Positions 25,271 to 35,010 are shown, numbered from the stretch's first letter. The stretch is 64,000 nucleotides of DNA from Desulfosporosinus sp. (GCA_031292095.1 JARLHU010000049.1:1-64000); one strand, 5' to 3'. The notes: generated by a model from the letters alone, not told the origin. Numbers and translations are program-made.

Positions 25271-28200
25271 TAAAATTTCTCTACAGAACTTTCGCTGTTT
25301 CCGTCAAGCCGAAATAGACCTATCTGCAGATATTGTTGCCGTTTATGGGCGTAATGGCGTGGGTAAAACAGCAATTTTCGATGCTTTAGAGTATGCATTA
25401 TTAGGTTCAGTTGGTCGATTTTCTACAGACGTAGAAGCCCCTCCGAACTATCTATCCAATATTCTTACAGACGGGAAAGTGGATATACGTGTTAATTTCA
25501 AAGGAAAAAATGAACAGTGGCTAGAGGTTACTCAAGAACGTGGAAAAAACGATCCGGTTATTGCAAGTAGCGGTGGATGGACAAAGAGGCGGGATTTATT
25601 ATATGGGCTTTTAGTGGATGAAAATTATTCCCCTCCTAGGAGAGAAGTTGAGCCCATTAATGAACTTTTCCGGTCCACGTTGCTTTTATCGCAAGACTCA
25701 ATAAGGCATTTCATTGAAGGAAACTCTTCTGAACGATCAAGGGTTCTAGCTGCGATTGCTGGATCAGCTTATTTTCAGCGCTGTCTAGACAAAGTCAAGG
25801 ACATATTAGAAGAAATAGTGATAAGGGACAAGAAGGCAAAACTTAGGTCAGATGAAATACAAAAAGAAGCTTCCGAATTAGCGGCGATACTGTCTGAAAA
25901 AGACGCCAGAATCAAAACTATAAAGGAACGATTAGGTACCGAAGTTGTTTCAATTGAACAAGTAAAAGACGCTCTTGATAATGCTGGGATCTGCAAAGAC
26001 ATATCAGAAACTAATTTAGAAGAATTTGTGTCAGCTATTAAGGGAGTTTATATTGAAAGATCGTCTAATTTAGAAGATCAAAGTAAACGTTTAGCAGGAT
26101 TATCTGAAATGGCCAGGCAACACCCCGATCGAGTAGAACGTAAAAATATTCTACTCGAAAAGGTCTTAACTGCAAAAACTACTTTGATTGATCTGGAAAA
26201 ACAAGAAAAGTATTTAATAGAGACTATACGAACTTATGAAAAAAACATTAAAGAACTAAAGATTAATTTAGCTGAAATATCTAACAGATATCAGGCTTTG
26301 CAAGAATTACCCAATCTGAAGCGACAACGCAAAGATTTGTTGTCATCTCAGACAAAGCTATCATCTGACATAGATGGAGTTAGAAAGCAACTTGATCTTG
26401 GGCGCTCAAAGGCAGACTTTGCTCAAGAAGAGGTTAATAAAGTTAAAATGGAATTGGAACAATACCAAAGCACAAATATACAGTACTTATCAGTTATAAA
26501 TAGACTTGATAGTTTAAGGATCTCGTTTCCAACCTATATTGTGGCAAAAGAACAGATTTTGCAATGTGAAATTCAAATCAATATGATACACGAGCAAAGA
26601 AAGTCATTAAAAGAAAAGGCTGAGGTTTTGCAGAACAACATAGGCAGTCAAAACCAAAGGATTAACGAACTTGAAAAAGAATTATCTAATATGAAAGTTG
26701 ATTCTGAAGAGTATTCCAAATTAATTACGAAACTAAAATATTATGCAACCAGCGAGATATGCCCTCTATGCGGCTTTAATCACCTATCTTCAGATGCTTT
26801 ACTAGATTCAATAGCAAAGCAACTAAAAAGTATTCCGAGTAAATTGCAAGAAATAACATATCAGCTTCAAGAATACACCTTTCATGCTACAAGCTTAAAT
26901 ACTGATTTGATTACTATCTATAAACAAATCCAACAGCGTGATGAAGAGGCTCAAAAACTATCTTTAGAACGTGAAGAAAGAACAAAATTCATTCAAAGCA
27001 TTGATACAGTGGCTTCAATCGTTGGTATTGAAATGGATCTGTCCGTAATAAATGAATGGTTAATGAAATATTCGATATTAATCACTGAAGTACAAAACAA
27101 TTTGAGATATGAGGAAGCCGTGCTAAATAACAAGAATACTTTGTTGGCTGAAGCAGTTATCTTAATAGAATCAAAAGAAACCTTATACACTTCAAGTCTC
27201 GAAAGGTTAGAGAAAACCAAGGATTTAATAAGCAAACTCGAAAATCGATTAATAGAATTGGGGTTAAAGGATGAAATTAGTCTCTTAGATGAACAGATCT
27301 CTCAAAAGTGCGAATTATTCTCAAAGGATTTGGCTGATCTTGAAGTTCGAAAAGACCAACAGGAAACCCTTAAAATTGAGACACAAGAAGAACTAACTAA
27401 TATTCGGCTAAAACAAAAGAGTTTTGAAGGTGATTTGCAGCAGTGGGAACAATATCTTTCTAGACTAGCAATTGAAATTGAGGATTTTAATCAAAAATGT
27501 ACGAGTGTTGATCTTCCGCCAGAAACAGCATTCAATAACATAATAGGAAGACAAGAGGGGCTGAATCAAAGCAAAAACCTATTAAGTACTGCAATGAAAA
27601 TTGTTGAGAGGTATGAATTGTCTCGTAGGGCAATTGATCTGGATAATGAGCGCAGTGAATTACAAAATAAATATGAACCGCTAACATCTGAAACCCAAAA
27701 AAGCAAAGAAAGCGTTATTAAACTTAGGCAGGCTCATAAAGATGCTTCAGAATGGATGGAGGCTCTCACGAGAGGGGTTAACCATGCAGTTGAAGAAAGG
27801 ATAAGCAGACATCAACCTGAAATATTTCGACTGTTTAAGGGAATGATTCCATCCCCTTTCCTTTTTGAAAATATCACTATGAAACAAAGTGATGACGGTT
27901 TGGTGCTTGGCTTAAGGTATCGTGGACAGGACATGGAAGCTGGGGAACCTCGTTTTTTCCTTAGTAGTGCACAGGCAAACGTGTTAGCATTAGCCATTTT
28001 TATTTCGCTCGCAATGGGTCAAAAATGGTCGACATTGGATACAATTTTGCTGGATGACCCAGTTCAACATCTTGATGACTTGGATGTAGTGGCTTTTCTG
28101 GATAATATTCGGGCGGCTGCTGCTGGAAAGTTTGGAGTAAGAAAGCAGATTATTATATCTACATGTAATCAAAATCTTTATTTATTAATGATTAAAAAAT

Positions 28201-28331
28201 TTAGGTTACTCGAGTCGATGGGTCTCCATTTTAGAGCTATTTCGCTTTTAGATAACGGAATAGGGGGACCTATTATCAAGTATGATGTTGGCGCCCCTGA
28301 GGGTTATTATTTGGGCAAACAGTTATTATAA
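25260..28331 (+). CDS. Rad50/SMC-like ABC ATPase with zinc-hook motif
   Basis: About 1023 aa. The N-terminal half-ATPase has Walker A YGRNGVGKTAIF (~residue 30). Long heptad-rich coiled coils (~180-480 and ~510-870) flank a CPLCG motif near residue 501 (one CxxC, as in Rad50 zinc hooks). The C-terminal half has a signature-like FFLSSAQANVLALAI and a Walker B with D-loop (ILLDDPVQHLDDLD). Such proteins dimerise and sense or tether DNA ends. ATG 25260 follows gaggtgtcc; TTG 25257 is one codon earlier. It is third in the cassette with the nitrilase-like and middle-component genes and is probably the sensing engine. Confidence 0.85.
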   Translation: MRIDKISLQNFRCFRQAEIDLSADIVAVYGRNGVGKTAIFDALEYALLGSVGRFSTDVEAPPNYLSNILTDGKVDIRVNFKGKNEQWLEVTQERGKNDPVIASSGGWTKRRDLLYGLLVDENYSPPRREVEPINELFRSTLLLSQDSIRHFIEGNSSERSRVLAAIAGSAYFQRCLDKVKDILEEIVIRDKKAKLRSDEIQKEASELAAILSEKDARIKTIKERLGTEVVSIEQVKDALDNAGICKDISETNLEEFVSAIKGVYIERSSNLEDQSKRLAGLSEMARQHPDRVERKNILLEKVLTAKTTLIDLEKQEKYLIETIRTYEKNIKELKINLAEISNRYQALQELPNLKRQRKDLLSSQTKLSSDIDGVRKQLDLGRSKADFAQEEVNKVKMELEQYQSTNIQYLSVINRLDSLRISFPTYIVAKEQILQCEIQINMIHEQRKSLKEKAEVLQNNIGSQNQRINELEKELSNMKVDSEEYSKLITKLKYYATSEICPLCGFNHLSSDALLDSIAKQLKSIPSKLQEITYQLQEYTFHATSLNTDLITIYKQIQQRDEEAQKLSLEREERTKFIQSIDTVASIVGIEMDLSVINEWLMKYSILITEVQNNLRYEEAVLNNKNTLLAEAVILIESKETLYTSSLERLEKTKDLISKLENRLIELGLKDEISLLDEQISQKCELFSKDLADLEVRKDQQETLKIETQEELTNIRLKQKSFEGDLQQWEQYLSRLAIEIEDFNQKCTSVDLPPETAFNNIIGRQEGLNQSKNLLSTAMKIVERYELSRRAIDLDNERSELQNKYEPLTSETQKSKESVIKLRQAHKDASEWMEALTRGVNHAVEERISRHQPEIFRLFKGMIPSPFLFENITMKQSDDGLVLGLRYRGQDMEAGEPRFFLSSAQANVLALAIFISLAMGQKWSTLDTILLDDPVQHLDDLDVVAFLDNIRAAAAGKFGVRKQIIISTCNQNLYLLMIKKFRLLESMGLHFRAISLLDNGIGGPIIKYDVGAPEGYYLGKQLL

Positions 28332-28578
28332 GAAAATAAAAGAACCAAAAAAGGGAAAACAATTATCTTTTACCCAATAGTTCCGCTTATTAGGCTAGCC
28401 TGTTTGAAGTCAGATGGCCTTGCGAATTAACGATTTGTATGACCGTTCCACCACTGCTAAATAAACCCGTCTAAGGACACACCCCGGTGGCCTTGAATTG
28501 TGTGTTGGCGGATTGTGGGTGTACACTCGAACTTCTCCTAGCCCACGTAGGAAAAGGTGGGAATACGTAAATTAAAGA

Positions 28579-28612
28579 GATAGGTTTAGCTGTAAATTCA
28601 GCTGAGCCTATC
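28579..28612 (-). terminator. Terminator of the HU pseudogene
   Basis: A 14-bp stem (gataggtttagctg with cagctgagcctatc, two G-T pairs), 6-nt loop; on the minus strand it is followed by tctcttt. From 28332 to here no gene is recognised; part of it may be an old insertion-sequence end. Confidence 0.5.
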
Positions 28613-28613
28613 T

Positions 28614-28766
28614 TTATTGAACTGCATCTTTAAGTATCTTTCCAGCTTTAAAACCAGGAACTTTCGAGGCCGGAATTGTGATGCTTTCTTTGGTTTGTGG
28701 ATTTCTACCAATACGTTATGCCCGTTCTTATACTTCAAATGTACCGAAACCAATAAGCTGTGTATC
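28614..28766 (-). pseudogene. HU-type DNA-binding protein, C-terminal half with stop codons
   Basis: The minus strand reads TQLIGFGTFEV[28 protein letters not shown] and then [15 protein letters not shown], clearly the C-terminal half of an HU/IHF family nucleoid protein. Two sense codons have become TAA, and upstream of DTQLIG the sequence no longer aligns. A genuine decayed gene, not seen in the ORF track. HU genes often flank mobile elements, so it may mark the right edge of the island. Confidence 0.75.
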
Positions 28767-28783
28767 GAATTGCAATTTATATT

Positions 28784-29017
28784 TCATAGTACCACACTTA
28801 TCCCCTCAGGTATTTTTCCAGCATATCGAAGGGAAGTAAGCGTCAGAATATCTTCATATTTTCTAATATTTCTAATGAGATAATCTCTATTTGGACTATG
28901 AAGAACAACTTCTCCACCAGTTATTGTTCCATCTTGATTTTCTTTACAATCTATTAAATATACCCATTCACCATCATATTTAACTTCACTTGAGTTCCAT
29001 AGGCTGTAATTTATCAA
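28784..29017 (-). CDS. Hypothetical small protein
   Basis: A 77-aa ORF starting TTG 29017 with agagga about 11 bp upstream. The composition looks coding (SSEVKYDGEWVYLIDCKENQ, then SPNRDYLIRNIRKYED). No family is recognised. It ends just before the degraded HU gene, so it may be another relic of the same region. Confidence 0.4.
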   Translation of the reverse strand: MINYSLWNSSEVKYDGEWVYLIDCKENQDGTITGGEVVLHSPNRDYLIRNIRKYEDILTLTSLRYAGKIPEGISVVL

Positions 29018-29189
29018 ACTTATTTTATCCTCTAAAATGGAATAGAGTCTCTTTGTGAAGCTAGGCTGCTGAGCTTGGCAAACTTCCTTCCTGTTTTTTA
29101 GGGTAAAATAGCTATTTTTTACGGTTAAACTATATAAGCATCAATGGTAATATAGTTACATATAGAGTACTCAATTTGCAACCAGCAAC

Positions 29190-29245
29190 GGCGCTGTGAG
29201 GAATGAACAGTATCCCTGAGGATACCGAACATTCTTTACAGCGCT
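29190..29245 (+). promoter_or_regulatory. Structured leader hairpin upstream of urtA
   Basis: A 16-bp stem (ggcgctgtgaggaatg with cattctttacagcgct, G-T pairs allowed) with an inner stem gtatcc/ggatac, followed by atttt. It lies 94 bp before urtA, where it could be an attenuator or the terminator of an upstream transcript. It does not match the guanidine (ykkC) riboswitch pattern I know. Confidence 0.5.
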
Positions 29246-29338
29246 ATTTTGGTTAGTACGTTAGGCCTAACAAAAGATTTCAACAGCGATTCTGGCCAGT
29301 CGTGTTGGAAAAGATTAAGGATAGGGGAGGGGTAAGTT

Positions 29339-30589
29339 ATGATAAATTATTTTTCGCTCAATATGAAAAAAAGAACAGCTGGGATAATCTCCGCAACCCT
29401 TATGGCAGGCTTGCTGCTGACGGGATGTGGAGCTAGTCAAGCAAGCAAACCAGCCGAAACCACTAGTACTGGAGATACCATTAAGGTGGGGATCCTCCAT
29501 TCGTTGAGTGGGACAATGGCAATCAGCGAAGTATCCGTTAAGGATTCCGAAATGATGGCGATTGACGAAATCAATGCAGCTGGTGGCGTCTTGGGTAAAC
29601 AAATTCAGCCGGTTATCGAGGATGGTGCCTCAAACTGGCCTAACTTCGCAGAAAAGGCTAAAAAATTGTTACAACAAGATAAGGTAGTGACTGTATTTGG
29701 CTGCTGGACTTCAGCAAGCCGTAAAGCAGTTCTCCCAGTGTTCGAAGAAAATAATGGCTTGCTCTGGTATCCTGTTCAGTATGAAGGAATGGAAGCATCA
29801 CCTAATATTTTTTACACCGGGGCTGCTCCAAATCAGCAAATTGTTCCAGCTGTCGATTGGTTGTTTAAGAACAAAGGAAAAAAATTCTTTCTGCTAGGGT
29901 CTGATTATGTGTTCCCAAGAACGGCCAATAAGATTATTAAAGCTCAAGTAGCAGCTCTGGGTGGCGAAGTTTTGGCTGAGGAATACACCCCGCTGGGACA
30001 TACCGACTATAGTACCATTGTCAATAAAATCATCGCTGCCAAGCCTGATATCGTGTTCAATACCTTGAATGGGGATAGCAACGTCGCTTTTTTTAAGCAA
30101 CTTAAGGATGCAGGTATTACCTCCAAAGATCTTACCACCCTTTCGGTAAGTGTCGCTGAAGAAGAAGTCCGCGGTATCGGGGCAGCAAACATGAAAGGCC
30201 AGCTGGTATCCTGGAACTATTACCAAACGACAGATACGCCTGAGAATAAAATATTCGTCAAGAACTACAAAGCAAAATATGGCGCAGATCGTGTAACTGA
30301 TGATCCTATCGAAGCGGCTTATGACGCAGTGTACCTCTGGGCAGCTGCTGTTAAAAAAGCAGGCTCAACAGATGTCGCGAAGGTTAAGGAAGCTGCGAAA
30401 GGCATTGAATTTAAGGCCCCTGAAGGTCTGGTTAAAATTGAGGGCGAAAATCAACACCTTTGGAAACCTGTAAGAATTGGTGAAGTGACTGAAGATGGTT
30501 TGATAAAAGAGATCTGGAGTACAGAGACGTCAGTCAAACCAGATCCGTTCCTGAAATCCTATGATTGGGCTAAGGGCCTGAGTAATTAG
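29339..30589 (+). CDS. urtA: Urea ABC transporter, substrate-binding lipoprotein
   Basis: A 416-aa secreted lipoprotein: signal peptide with lipobox GLLLTGC (Cys30), then a type I periplasmic-binding fold ([16 protein letters not shown], later [19 protein letters not shown] and [20 protein letters not shown]). The latter motifs are strongly conserved in UrtA and related amide-binding proteins. ATG 29339 has aggggagggg at good spacing; ATG 29363 would give a shorter signal peptide. It leads the urtABCDE operon next to urease, so the ligand is almost certainly urea. Confidence 0.9.
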   Translation: MINYFSLNMKKRTAGIISATLMAGLLLTGCGASQASKPAETTSTGDTIKVGILHSLSGTMAISEVSVKDSEMMAIDEINAAGGVLGKQIQPVIEDGASNWPNFAEKAKKLLQQDKVVTVFGCWTSASRKAVLPVFEENNGLLWYPVQYEGMEASPNIFYTGAAPNQQIVPAVDWLFKNKGKKFFLLGSDYVFPRTANKIIKAQVAALGGEVLAEEYTPLGHTDYSTIVNKIIAAKPDIVFNTLNGDSNVAFFKQLKDAGITSKDLTTLSVSVAEEEVRGIGAANMKGQLVSWNYYQTTDTPENKIFVKNYKAKYGADRVTDDPIEAAYDAVYLWAAAVKKAGSTDVAKVKEAAKGIEFKAPEGLVKIEGENQHLWKPVRIGEVTEDGLIKEIWSTETSVKPDPFLKSYDWAKGLSN

Positions 30590-30614
30590 TGTTTGAGTTT
30601 TTTGGATTGTATTC

Positions 30615-30647
30615 TAACGGTGCAGGTCAGCAAAACCTGCACCGTTA
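30615..30647 (+). terminator. Strong hairpin between urtA and urtB
   Basis: A perfect 13-bp stem (taacggtgcaggt/acctgcaccgtta) with a 7-nt loop and no T-run. Such hairpins after binding-protein genes usually stabilise the upstream mRNA or give partial termination, so that binding protein exceeds permease. Confidence 0.6.
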
Positions 30648-30681
30648 CTACTAATATGCTCATGAAAAGGTGGTGGGAAAA

Positions 30682-31590
30682 ATGGGAACGTATATCCTAC
30701 AAATATTTAATGGAATCAGCGTCAGCTCGATTCTTATGCTTGCCGCCTTGGGACTGGCAATAACCTTTGGTTTGATGAAAGTAATCAATATGGCCCACGG
30801 TGAGTTCATCATGATTGGCGCCTATGTTACGTATCTCATGCAAAATCTATTTATAGCGCATCTGCCTAAGAGCCTGTTTGGATTGTATTTCATTTTTGCT
30901 ATTCCAGCTTCATTTATCATTGCCGGCCTTATAGGATTTGTGCTGGAAGGGACCGTGATACGCCATCTTTACAATCGACCGTTGGATAGTATATTGGCGA
31001 CTTGGGGTGTCAGTTTAGTCCTTCAGCAACTGGCCAGGAGTATTTTCGGAGCGCCGAATGTCGATGTAAAAAGCCCCGGCTGGTTGGAAGGCGGCCTTGT
31101 CTTAAGTCGAGGGCTGCAGCTACCCTATAAGCGTCTCTTTATTATCGTTTTAGTCATTGCTTGTCTCAGTGGAATGTTTGGGCTGCTTTATAAAAGTAAA
31201 ACTGGGCGACGGATTCGAGCGGTCATGCAAAATAGGGAAATGGCAAAGAGTATGGGGATTAATACTAGAAGTGTGGATGCTTATACGTTTGCTGTTGGCT
31301 CAGGGCTTGCTGGAATCGCTGGGTGTGCTTTAACGTTGCTAGGTTCAATCGGGTCCACCTTAGGAACTAATTATATTGTCGATACATTTATGGTGGTTGT
31401 CTTGGGTGGAGTAGGAACGCTCATGGGAACGGTGGCAGGCGGACTATTCATAGGAACAGCCAACACGACGCTTGAATTTTTCACCAATACCTCATTGAGT
31501 AAGGTGCTAGTCTTTATCTTAATTATTGCATTTTTACAATGGAGACCTAAAGGACTATTCAATATCAGCAGTCGTTCGTTAGACGAATAG
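30682..31590 (+). CDS. urtB: Urea ABC transporter permease UrtB
   Basis: A polytopic inner-membrane permease of the branched-chain amino acid (LivH) type, about 302 aa. Hydrophobic helices begin at ISVSSILMLAALGLAITFGL, and the family motif INMAHGEFIMIGAY follows. The loop KTGRRIRAVMQNREMAKSMG with GINTRSVD is the ATPase-contact region of this family. ATG 30682 is preferred over GTG 30670, because aaggtggtg then sits 7 bp ahead. It pairs with UrtC to form the membrane channel. Confidence 0.9.
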   Translation: MGTYILQIFNGISVSSILMLAALGLAITFGLMKVINMAHGEFIMIGAYVTYLMQNLFIAHLPKSLFGLYFIFAIPASFIIAGLIGFVLEGTVIRHLYNRPLDSILATWGVSLVLQQLARSIFGAPNVDVKSPGWLEGGLVLSRGLQLPYKRLFIIVLVIACLSGMFGLLYKSKTGRRIRAVMQNREMAKSMGINTRSVDAYTFAVGSGLAGIAGCALTLLGSIGSTLGTNYIVDTFMVVVLGGVGTLMGTVAGGLFIGTANTTLEFFTNTSLSKVLVFILIIAFLQWRPKGLFNISSRSLDE

Positions 31591-31622
31591 AGTGAAGTTA
31601 ATACGGAAAGGGGGACAGGACC

Positions 31623-32729
31623 GTGATCGAGGTTCGAGGTTCGAGGTTCGGGGTTCGAAGTTTAGTTAAGTCAAAAGAAAAATGGGTGTTTTCCTTAATC
31701 ATTTTAGGCTTAGTCTTAGCTCCCTTGTTTTTATCCGATTTCAGAGTGAATTTACTTGGAAAATTTGTTGCCTATGCAATTTTGGCAATTGGGTTAGATT
31801 TAATCTGGGGCTATACGGGGATTTTAAGCCTAGGACACGGTGTATTCTTCGGGCTTGGAGCATACTGTATGGCCATGTATCTGAAGTTAGAAGCGGCTCA
31901 CGGAAAACTACCGGATTTTATGTCTTGGAGCGGGCTTGAGGGACTTCCGTGGTTTTGGAAACCTTTTTCCAATAGTTTTTTTGCAATCTGTATGGCTATT
32001 CTAATTCCTAGCCTCTTGGCGTTTTGTATTGGGTTCTTAACGTTTAAGAACCGTATCCGGGGAGTGTACTTTTCCATCTTGTCCCAAGCCTTATCAATTA
32101 TTTTTGTTACTCTTTTTGTGGGGCAACAGGCTTATACCGGTGGAACAAACGGATTGACAAACTACAAAAGTATTATGGGCTTAGCCTTATCCCATGCTTC
32201 TACAAAGCTTGTTTTGTATTACATCTCGATTGGCCTCCTGGTTCTGATCTATGGATTTTGTAGTTTTTTGGTTAAACGGAGACTAGGTAGGATACTCGTT
32301 GCCATCCGGGACGGAGAAAACAGAGTTCGGTTCTCAGGGTATAATCCTACTACCTATAAGATCTTTGTCTACTGTCTATCAGCAGGCATAGCTGGGTTGG
32401 CTGGCGCAATCTTTGTCCCTCAGGTCGGGATTATTTCCCCGGCGGAAATGGGTATAGTGCCCTCGATAGAAATGGTGATTTGGGTAGCAATCGGGGGACG
32501 AGGAACCTTGATAGGGGCTGTTATTGGGGCAATCTTGGTCAATGCCTTGAAAAGTGGGATCAGTGAAAGTTTCCCGGATGTATGGTCCTTCTTTATTGGG
32601 TTTGCCTTTATTTTCATAGTCTTGTTTATGCCCAACGGTATTGTCGGACTGGTCAAGGAAATCGCAGGGAAGTTTGGTAATCAGGCACTTAAAGGTGGTC
32701 AGCAGATAAAAACGGATAAAGCAGCATGA
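31623..32729 (+). CDS. urtC: Urea ABC transporter permease UrtC
   Basis: A 368-aa LivM-type permease: hydrophobic helices from [16 protein letters not shown], the motif [20 protein letters not shown], and the cytoplasmic contact loop [20 protein letters not shown]. The GTG start has a good ribosome site (aaagggggacagg). Its first ~12 codons are written by a tandem heptamer repeat ([11 protein letters not shown]), an oddity not expected in the family and probably a repeat insertion that was tolerated. Confidence 0.9.
   Translation: MIEVRGSRFGVRSLVKSKEKWVFSLIILGLVLAPLFLSDFRVNLLGKFVAYAILAIGLDLIWGYTGILSLGHGVFFGLGAYCMAMYLKLEAAHGKLPDFMSWSGLEGLPWFWKPFSNSFFAICMAILIPSLLAFCIGFLTFKNRIRGVYFSILSQALSIIFVTLFVGQQAYTGGTNGLTNYKSIMGLALSHASTKLVLYYISIGLLVLIYGFCSFLVKRRLGRILVAIRDGENRVRFSGYNPTTYKIFVYCLSAGIAGLAGAIFVPQVGIISPAEMGIVPSIEMVIWVAIGGRGTLIGAVIGAILVNALKSGISESFPDVWSFFIGFAFIFIVLFMPNGIVGLVKEIAGKFGNQALKGGQQIKTDKAA
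31629..31656 (+). repeat. Tandem heptamer GAGGTTC x4 at the start of urtC
   Basis: Four consecutive 7-bp units (three perfect gaggttc, one ggggttc) immediately after the urtC start codon. Confidence 0.8.
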
Positions 32730-32804
32730 AGAGGATAATCACCTGTATAAAACCAGATAGGACAAAAAATTTTTGAATTGATAATTATAGAAGGCGGTGG
32801 GGAT

Positions 32805-33557
32805 ATGGATTCGATATTACAGATTGATAATCTAACCGTAAGTTTCGATGGATTTAAGGCAGTTAATAATGTCAATACTGGGATTGAGAAAGGGGAGATT
32901 CGGTTTTTTATCGGACCCAATGGTGCAGGGAAAACCACCTTGCTGGATGCTATTTGCGGGCGGGTGAAGCCTCAGTCAGGACAGGTTACGTTTTTCGAGA
33001 GAGACGTCACCCGGTATTCGGAGCATGAGATTGTCAATATAGGAATAGGAAGGAAGTTTCAGGTACCTTCCGTATTTACTAACATGACCGTTTATGAAAA
33101 CATGGAACTTGCTGTTGTGAAGGACCGTTCGCTGTATTCTTCTTTGTTTCATGGCTTGAAAAAGGAGCAGATCGAGAGAATTGAGGATATCTTAGACACG
33201 ATTGGTTTGTATGAAAAGAGATTTAACACTCCGAAAGCTTTATCTCATGGTGAAAAGCAGTGGTTGGAAATTGGCATGTTGCTGGCCCAAGAGCCTAAAC
33301 TTATGCTCCTAGATGAACCGGTTGCCGGGATGGGTCGGGCCGAAACGGATAAGACCGGGGAACTTTTGAATAAGATAGCTCAAAATTGTACCATTATCGT
33401 GGTCGAACACGATATGGAATTTGTCAGGGATTTTGCAAGTAAGGTTACGGTCCTTCACGAAGGGGCAATTTTGGATGAGGGCAGTGTTCATGACGTTCAG
33501 AATAATCAAAAGGTAATTGATGTGTATCTTGGACGGGGTGGGGAACGTGATGCTTGA
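32805..33557 (+). CDS. urtD: Urea ABC transporter ATPase UrtD
   Basis: A 250-aa ABC ATPase of the LivG type: Walker A FIGPNGAGKTTL, Q-loop region GRKFQVPSVF, signature LSHGEKQWLEIGMLL (the LSHGEKQ variant is typical of UrtD), Walker B LMLLDEPVAGMG, and switch His in VVEHDMEF. The track start at 32778 is too early; ATG 32805 has aaggcggtgggg upstream. It overlaps urtE by 8 bp. Confidence 0.92.
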   Translation: MDSILQIDNLTVSFDGFKAVNNVNTGIEKGEIRFFIGPNGAGKTTLLDAICGRVKPQSGQVTFFERDVTRYSEHEIVNIGIGRKFQVPSVFTNMTVYENMELAVVKDRSLYSSLFHGLKKEQIERIEDILDTIGLYEKRFNTPKALSHGEKQWLEIGMLLAQEPKLMLLDEPVAGMGRAETDKTGELLNKIAQNCTIIVVEHDMEFVRDFASKVTVLHEGAILDEGSVHDVQNNQKVIDVYLGRGGERDA

Positions 33558-34242
33558 GGTAACAAATCTTGAGGCCTATTATGGGGAAAGTATTATTCTA
33601 AACGATATACATCTGAGTGTTCCTAAAGGGAAAATTGTTTGTCTTCTCGGCCGTAACGGGGTAGGAAAGACAACTTTTTTGAAAAGTATTATGGGCTTGG
33701 TAAAGACCCCTAAAGGAAGTATTAAGTTCAATGGCCAAGAGATAGTGAAGAAGCCCACCTATTTTAGGGCTCGGCAAGGGATTAGTTATGTTCCGCAAGG
33801 TAGGGATATTTTTCTTCAATTAAGCGTCCATGAAAACCTTCTACTTGGTCTTGAGGCATCCGGAGGGCAGGGAAGCATCGATGAAACGATCTATGAATTA
33901 TTTCCGGTGCTGAAGGCCATGCTGAAAAGAAAGGGGGGAGACCTCAGTGGAGGGCAGCAGCAGCAGCTAGCGATTGCTCGGGCCCTAGTGTCTAAACCCA
34001 AATTACTGATCTTGGATGAACCTACTGAAGGGATACAGCCGTCCATCATCCAGGAAATCGGTCGGGTCATTAAACATTTAAATCAGGAAACGAACTTAAC
34101 CATTCTGATCGTTGAACAGTATTTGGAGTTTGTCGTTGAGGTATCCGATTATTATTACGTGATGGAAAAAGGGAGTATTGTGGCTGAGGGCCCCACTAAG
34201 GATTTAAATCAGGCGGAAATTCAGAAACGGATGGCCATCTGA
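33550..34242 (+). CDS. urtE: Urea ABC transporter ATPase UrtE
   Basis: A 230-aa LivF-type ABC ATPase: Walker A LLGRNGVGKTTFLKS, Q-loop GISYVPQGRDIF, signature LSGGQQQQLAIARAL, Walker B LLILDEPTEGIQPS, switch His region replaced by VEQYLEF as usual for LivF types. ATG 33550 overlaps the urtD stop. The operon continues into ureA after 29 bp, tying urea import directly to hydrolysis. Confidence 0.92.
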   Translation: MLEVTNLEAYYGESIILNDIHLSVPKGKIVCLLGRNGVGKTTFLKSIMGLVKTPKGSIKFNGQEIVKKPTYFRARQGISYVPQGRDIFLQLSVHENLLLGLEASGGQGSIDETIYELFPVLKAMLKRKGGDLSGGQQQQLAIARALVSKPKLLILDEPTEGIQPSIIQEIGRVIKHLNQETNLTILIVEQYLEFVVEVSDYYYVMEKGSIVAEGPTKDLNQAEIQKRMAI

Positions 34243-34271
34243 TAAATAAGGAGTAACAGGGAGGTTAGAAG

Positions 34272-34586
34272 ATGCATCTAAGTCCAACTGAACGAGATAA
34301 ACTGTTGATTTATACCGCAGGACAGGTAGCACGCGACCGTCTAAAGCGGGGCTTGAAGTTAAATTATCCAGAAGCAGTGTCCTTGATTAGTGCCGAACTG
34401 CTAGAGCGAATTCGTGATGGATTTACTGTCGCCCAACTCATGGAGATGGGGACTAAGATCCTGACGCGTGACCAGGTTATGGAGGGAATTCCTGAAATGA
34501 TTGAGGAAATTCAGGTTGAGGGTACCTTTCCTGATGGAACGAAATTAGTTACGGTACATCATCCTATCCGGTTATCCGGTCGCTAA
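34272..34586 (+). CDS. ureA: Urease gamma subunit
   Basis: A 104-aa structural subunit of nickel urease. It begins with the family pattern [20 protein letters not shown] and contains [20 protein letters not shown] and [20 protein letters not shown], full length. Separate gamma, beta and alpha genes follow the common bacterial arrangement. Start ATG 34272 with cagggaggtt. Confidence 0.95.
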   Translation: MHLSPTERDKLLIYTAGQVARDRLKRGLKLNYPEAVSLISAELLERIRDGFTVAQLMEMGTKILTRDQVMEGIPEMIEEIQVEGTFPDGTKLVTVHHPIRLSGR

Positions 34587-34588
34587 AG

Positions 34589-34609
34589 CGACCATCGACC
34601 ATCGAACAT
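34589..34609 (+). repeat. Tandem heptamer CGACCAT x3 in the ureA-ureB spacer
   Basis: Three 7-bp units (cgaccat, cgaccat, cgaacat) directly after the ureA stop. Confidence 0.75.
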
Positions 34610-34626
34610 AGCAGGGAGGTAGAGAG

Positions 34627-34977
34627 ATGATTCCAGGAGAGTATAGATTGGCTGAAGGCGCCATTGAAGCGAATCAAGGCTTGGCTACCGAAACCACAAC
34701 GGTGGTAAACACTGGCGACCGTCCCATCCAGGTCGGTTCTCATTATCATTTTTTCGAAGTAAACAGGTATTTGGTTTTTGATCGAGCCTTAGCTTGGGGC
34801 CTGCATTTAAACATTCCCTCAGGGACCGCTGTTCGTTTCGAACCAGGAGAAAGCCGTACAGTTAAGCTTGTTCAATTTTCTGGTCAAGGGCCTTGGTTAG
34901 GCGCAAATAACTTGACGGCTGGCTGTAGGGACAAGACGAAATGTATTGAGCAAGCTAAGCTACAAGGGTTTATATAA
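34627..34977 (+). CDS. ureB: Urease beta subunit
   Basis: A 116-aa structural subunit. It opens with the standard [17 protein letters not shown] and contains [20 protein letters not shown] and [19 protein letters not shown]. Full length. Separated from ureA and ureC by spacers with heptamer repeats. Ribosome site gcagggaggtagag. Confidence 0.95.
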   Translation: MIPGEYRLAEGAIEANQGLATETTTVVNTGDRPIQVGSHYHFFEVNRYLVFDRALAWGLHLNIPSGTAVRFEPGESRTVKLVQFSGQGPWLGANNLTAGCRDKTKCIEQAKLQGFI

Positions 34978-34980
34978 CCA

Positions 34981-35010
34981 GAAGTCGGAGGTCAGAGGCC
35001 AGAGGTCGGA
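34981..35010 (+). repeat. Tandem heptamer AGGTCRG in the ureB-ureC spacer
   Basis: Degenerate 7-bp units (agtcgg, aggtcag, aggccag, aggtcgg) just after the ureB stop. Confidence 0.7.

Noticed and set aside
28617-28883. 88-aa plus ORF
   Set aside because: Antisense of the HU pseudogene and the neighbouring minus ORF.
29018-29338. Guanidine-I (ykkC) riboswitch before urtA
   Set aside because: None of the conserved ykkC core strings are present; only a plain compound hairpin is seen.
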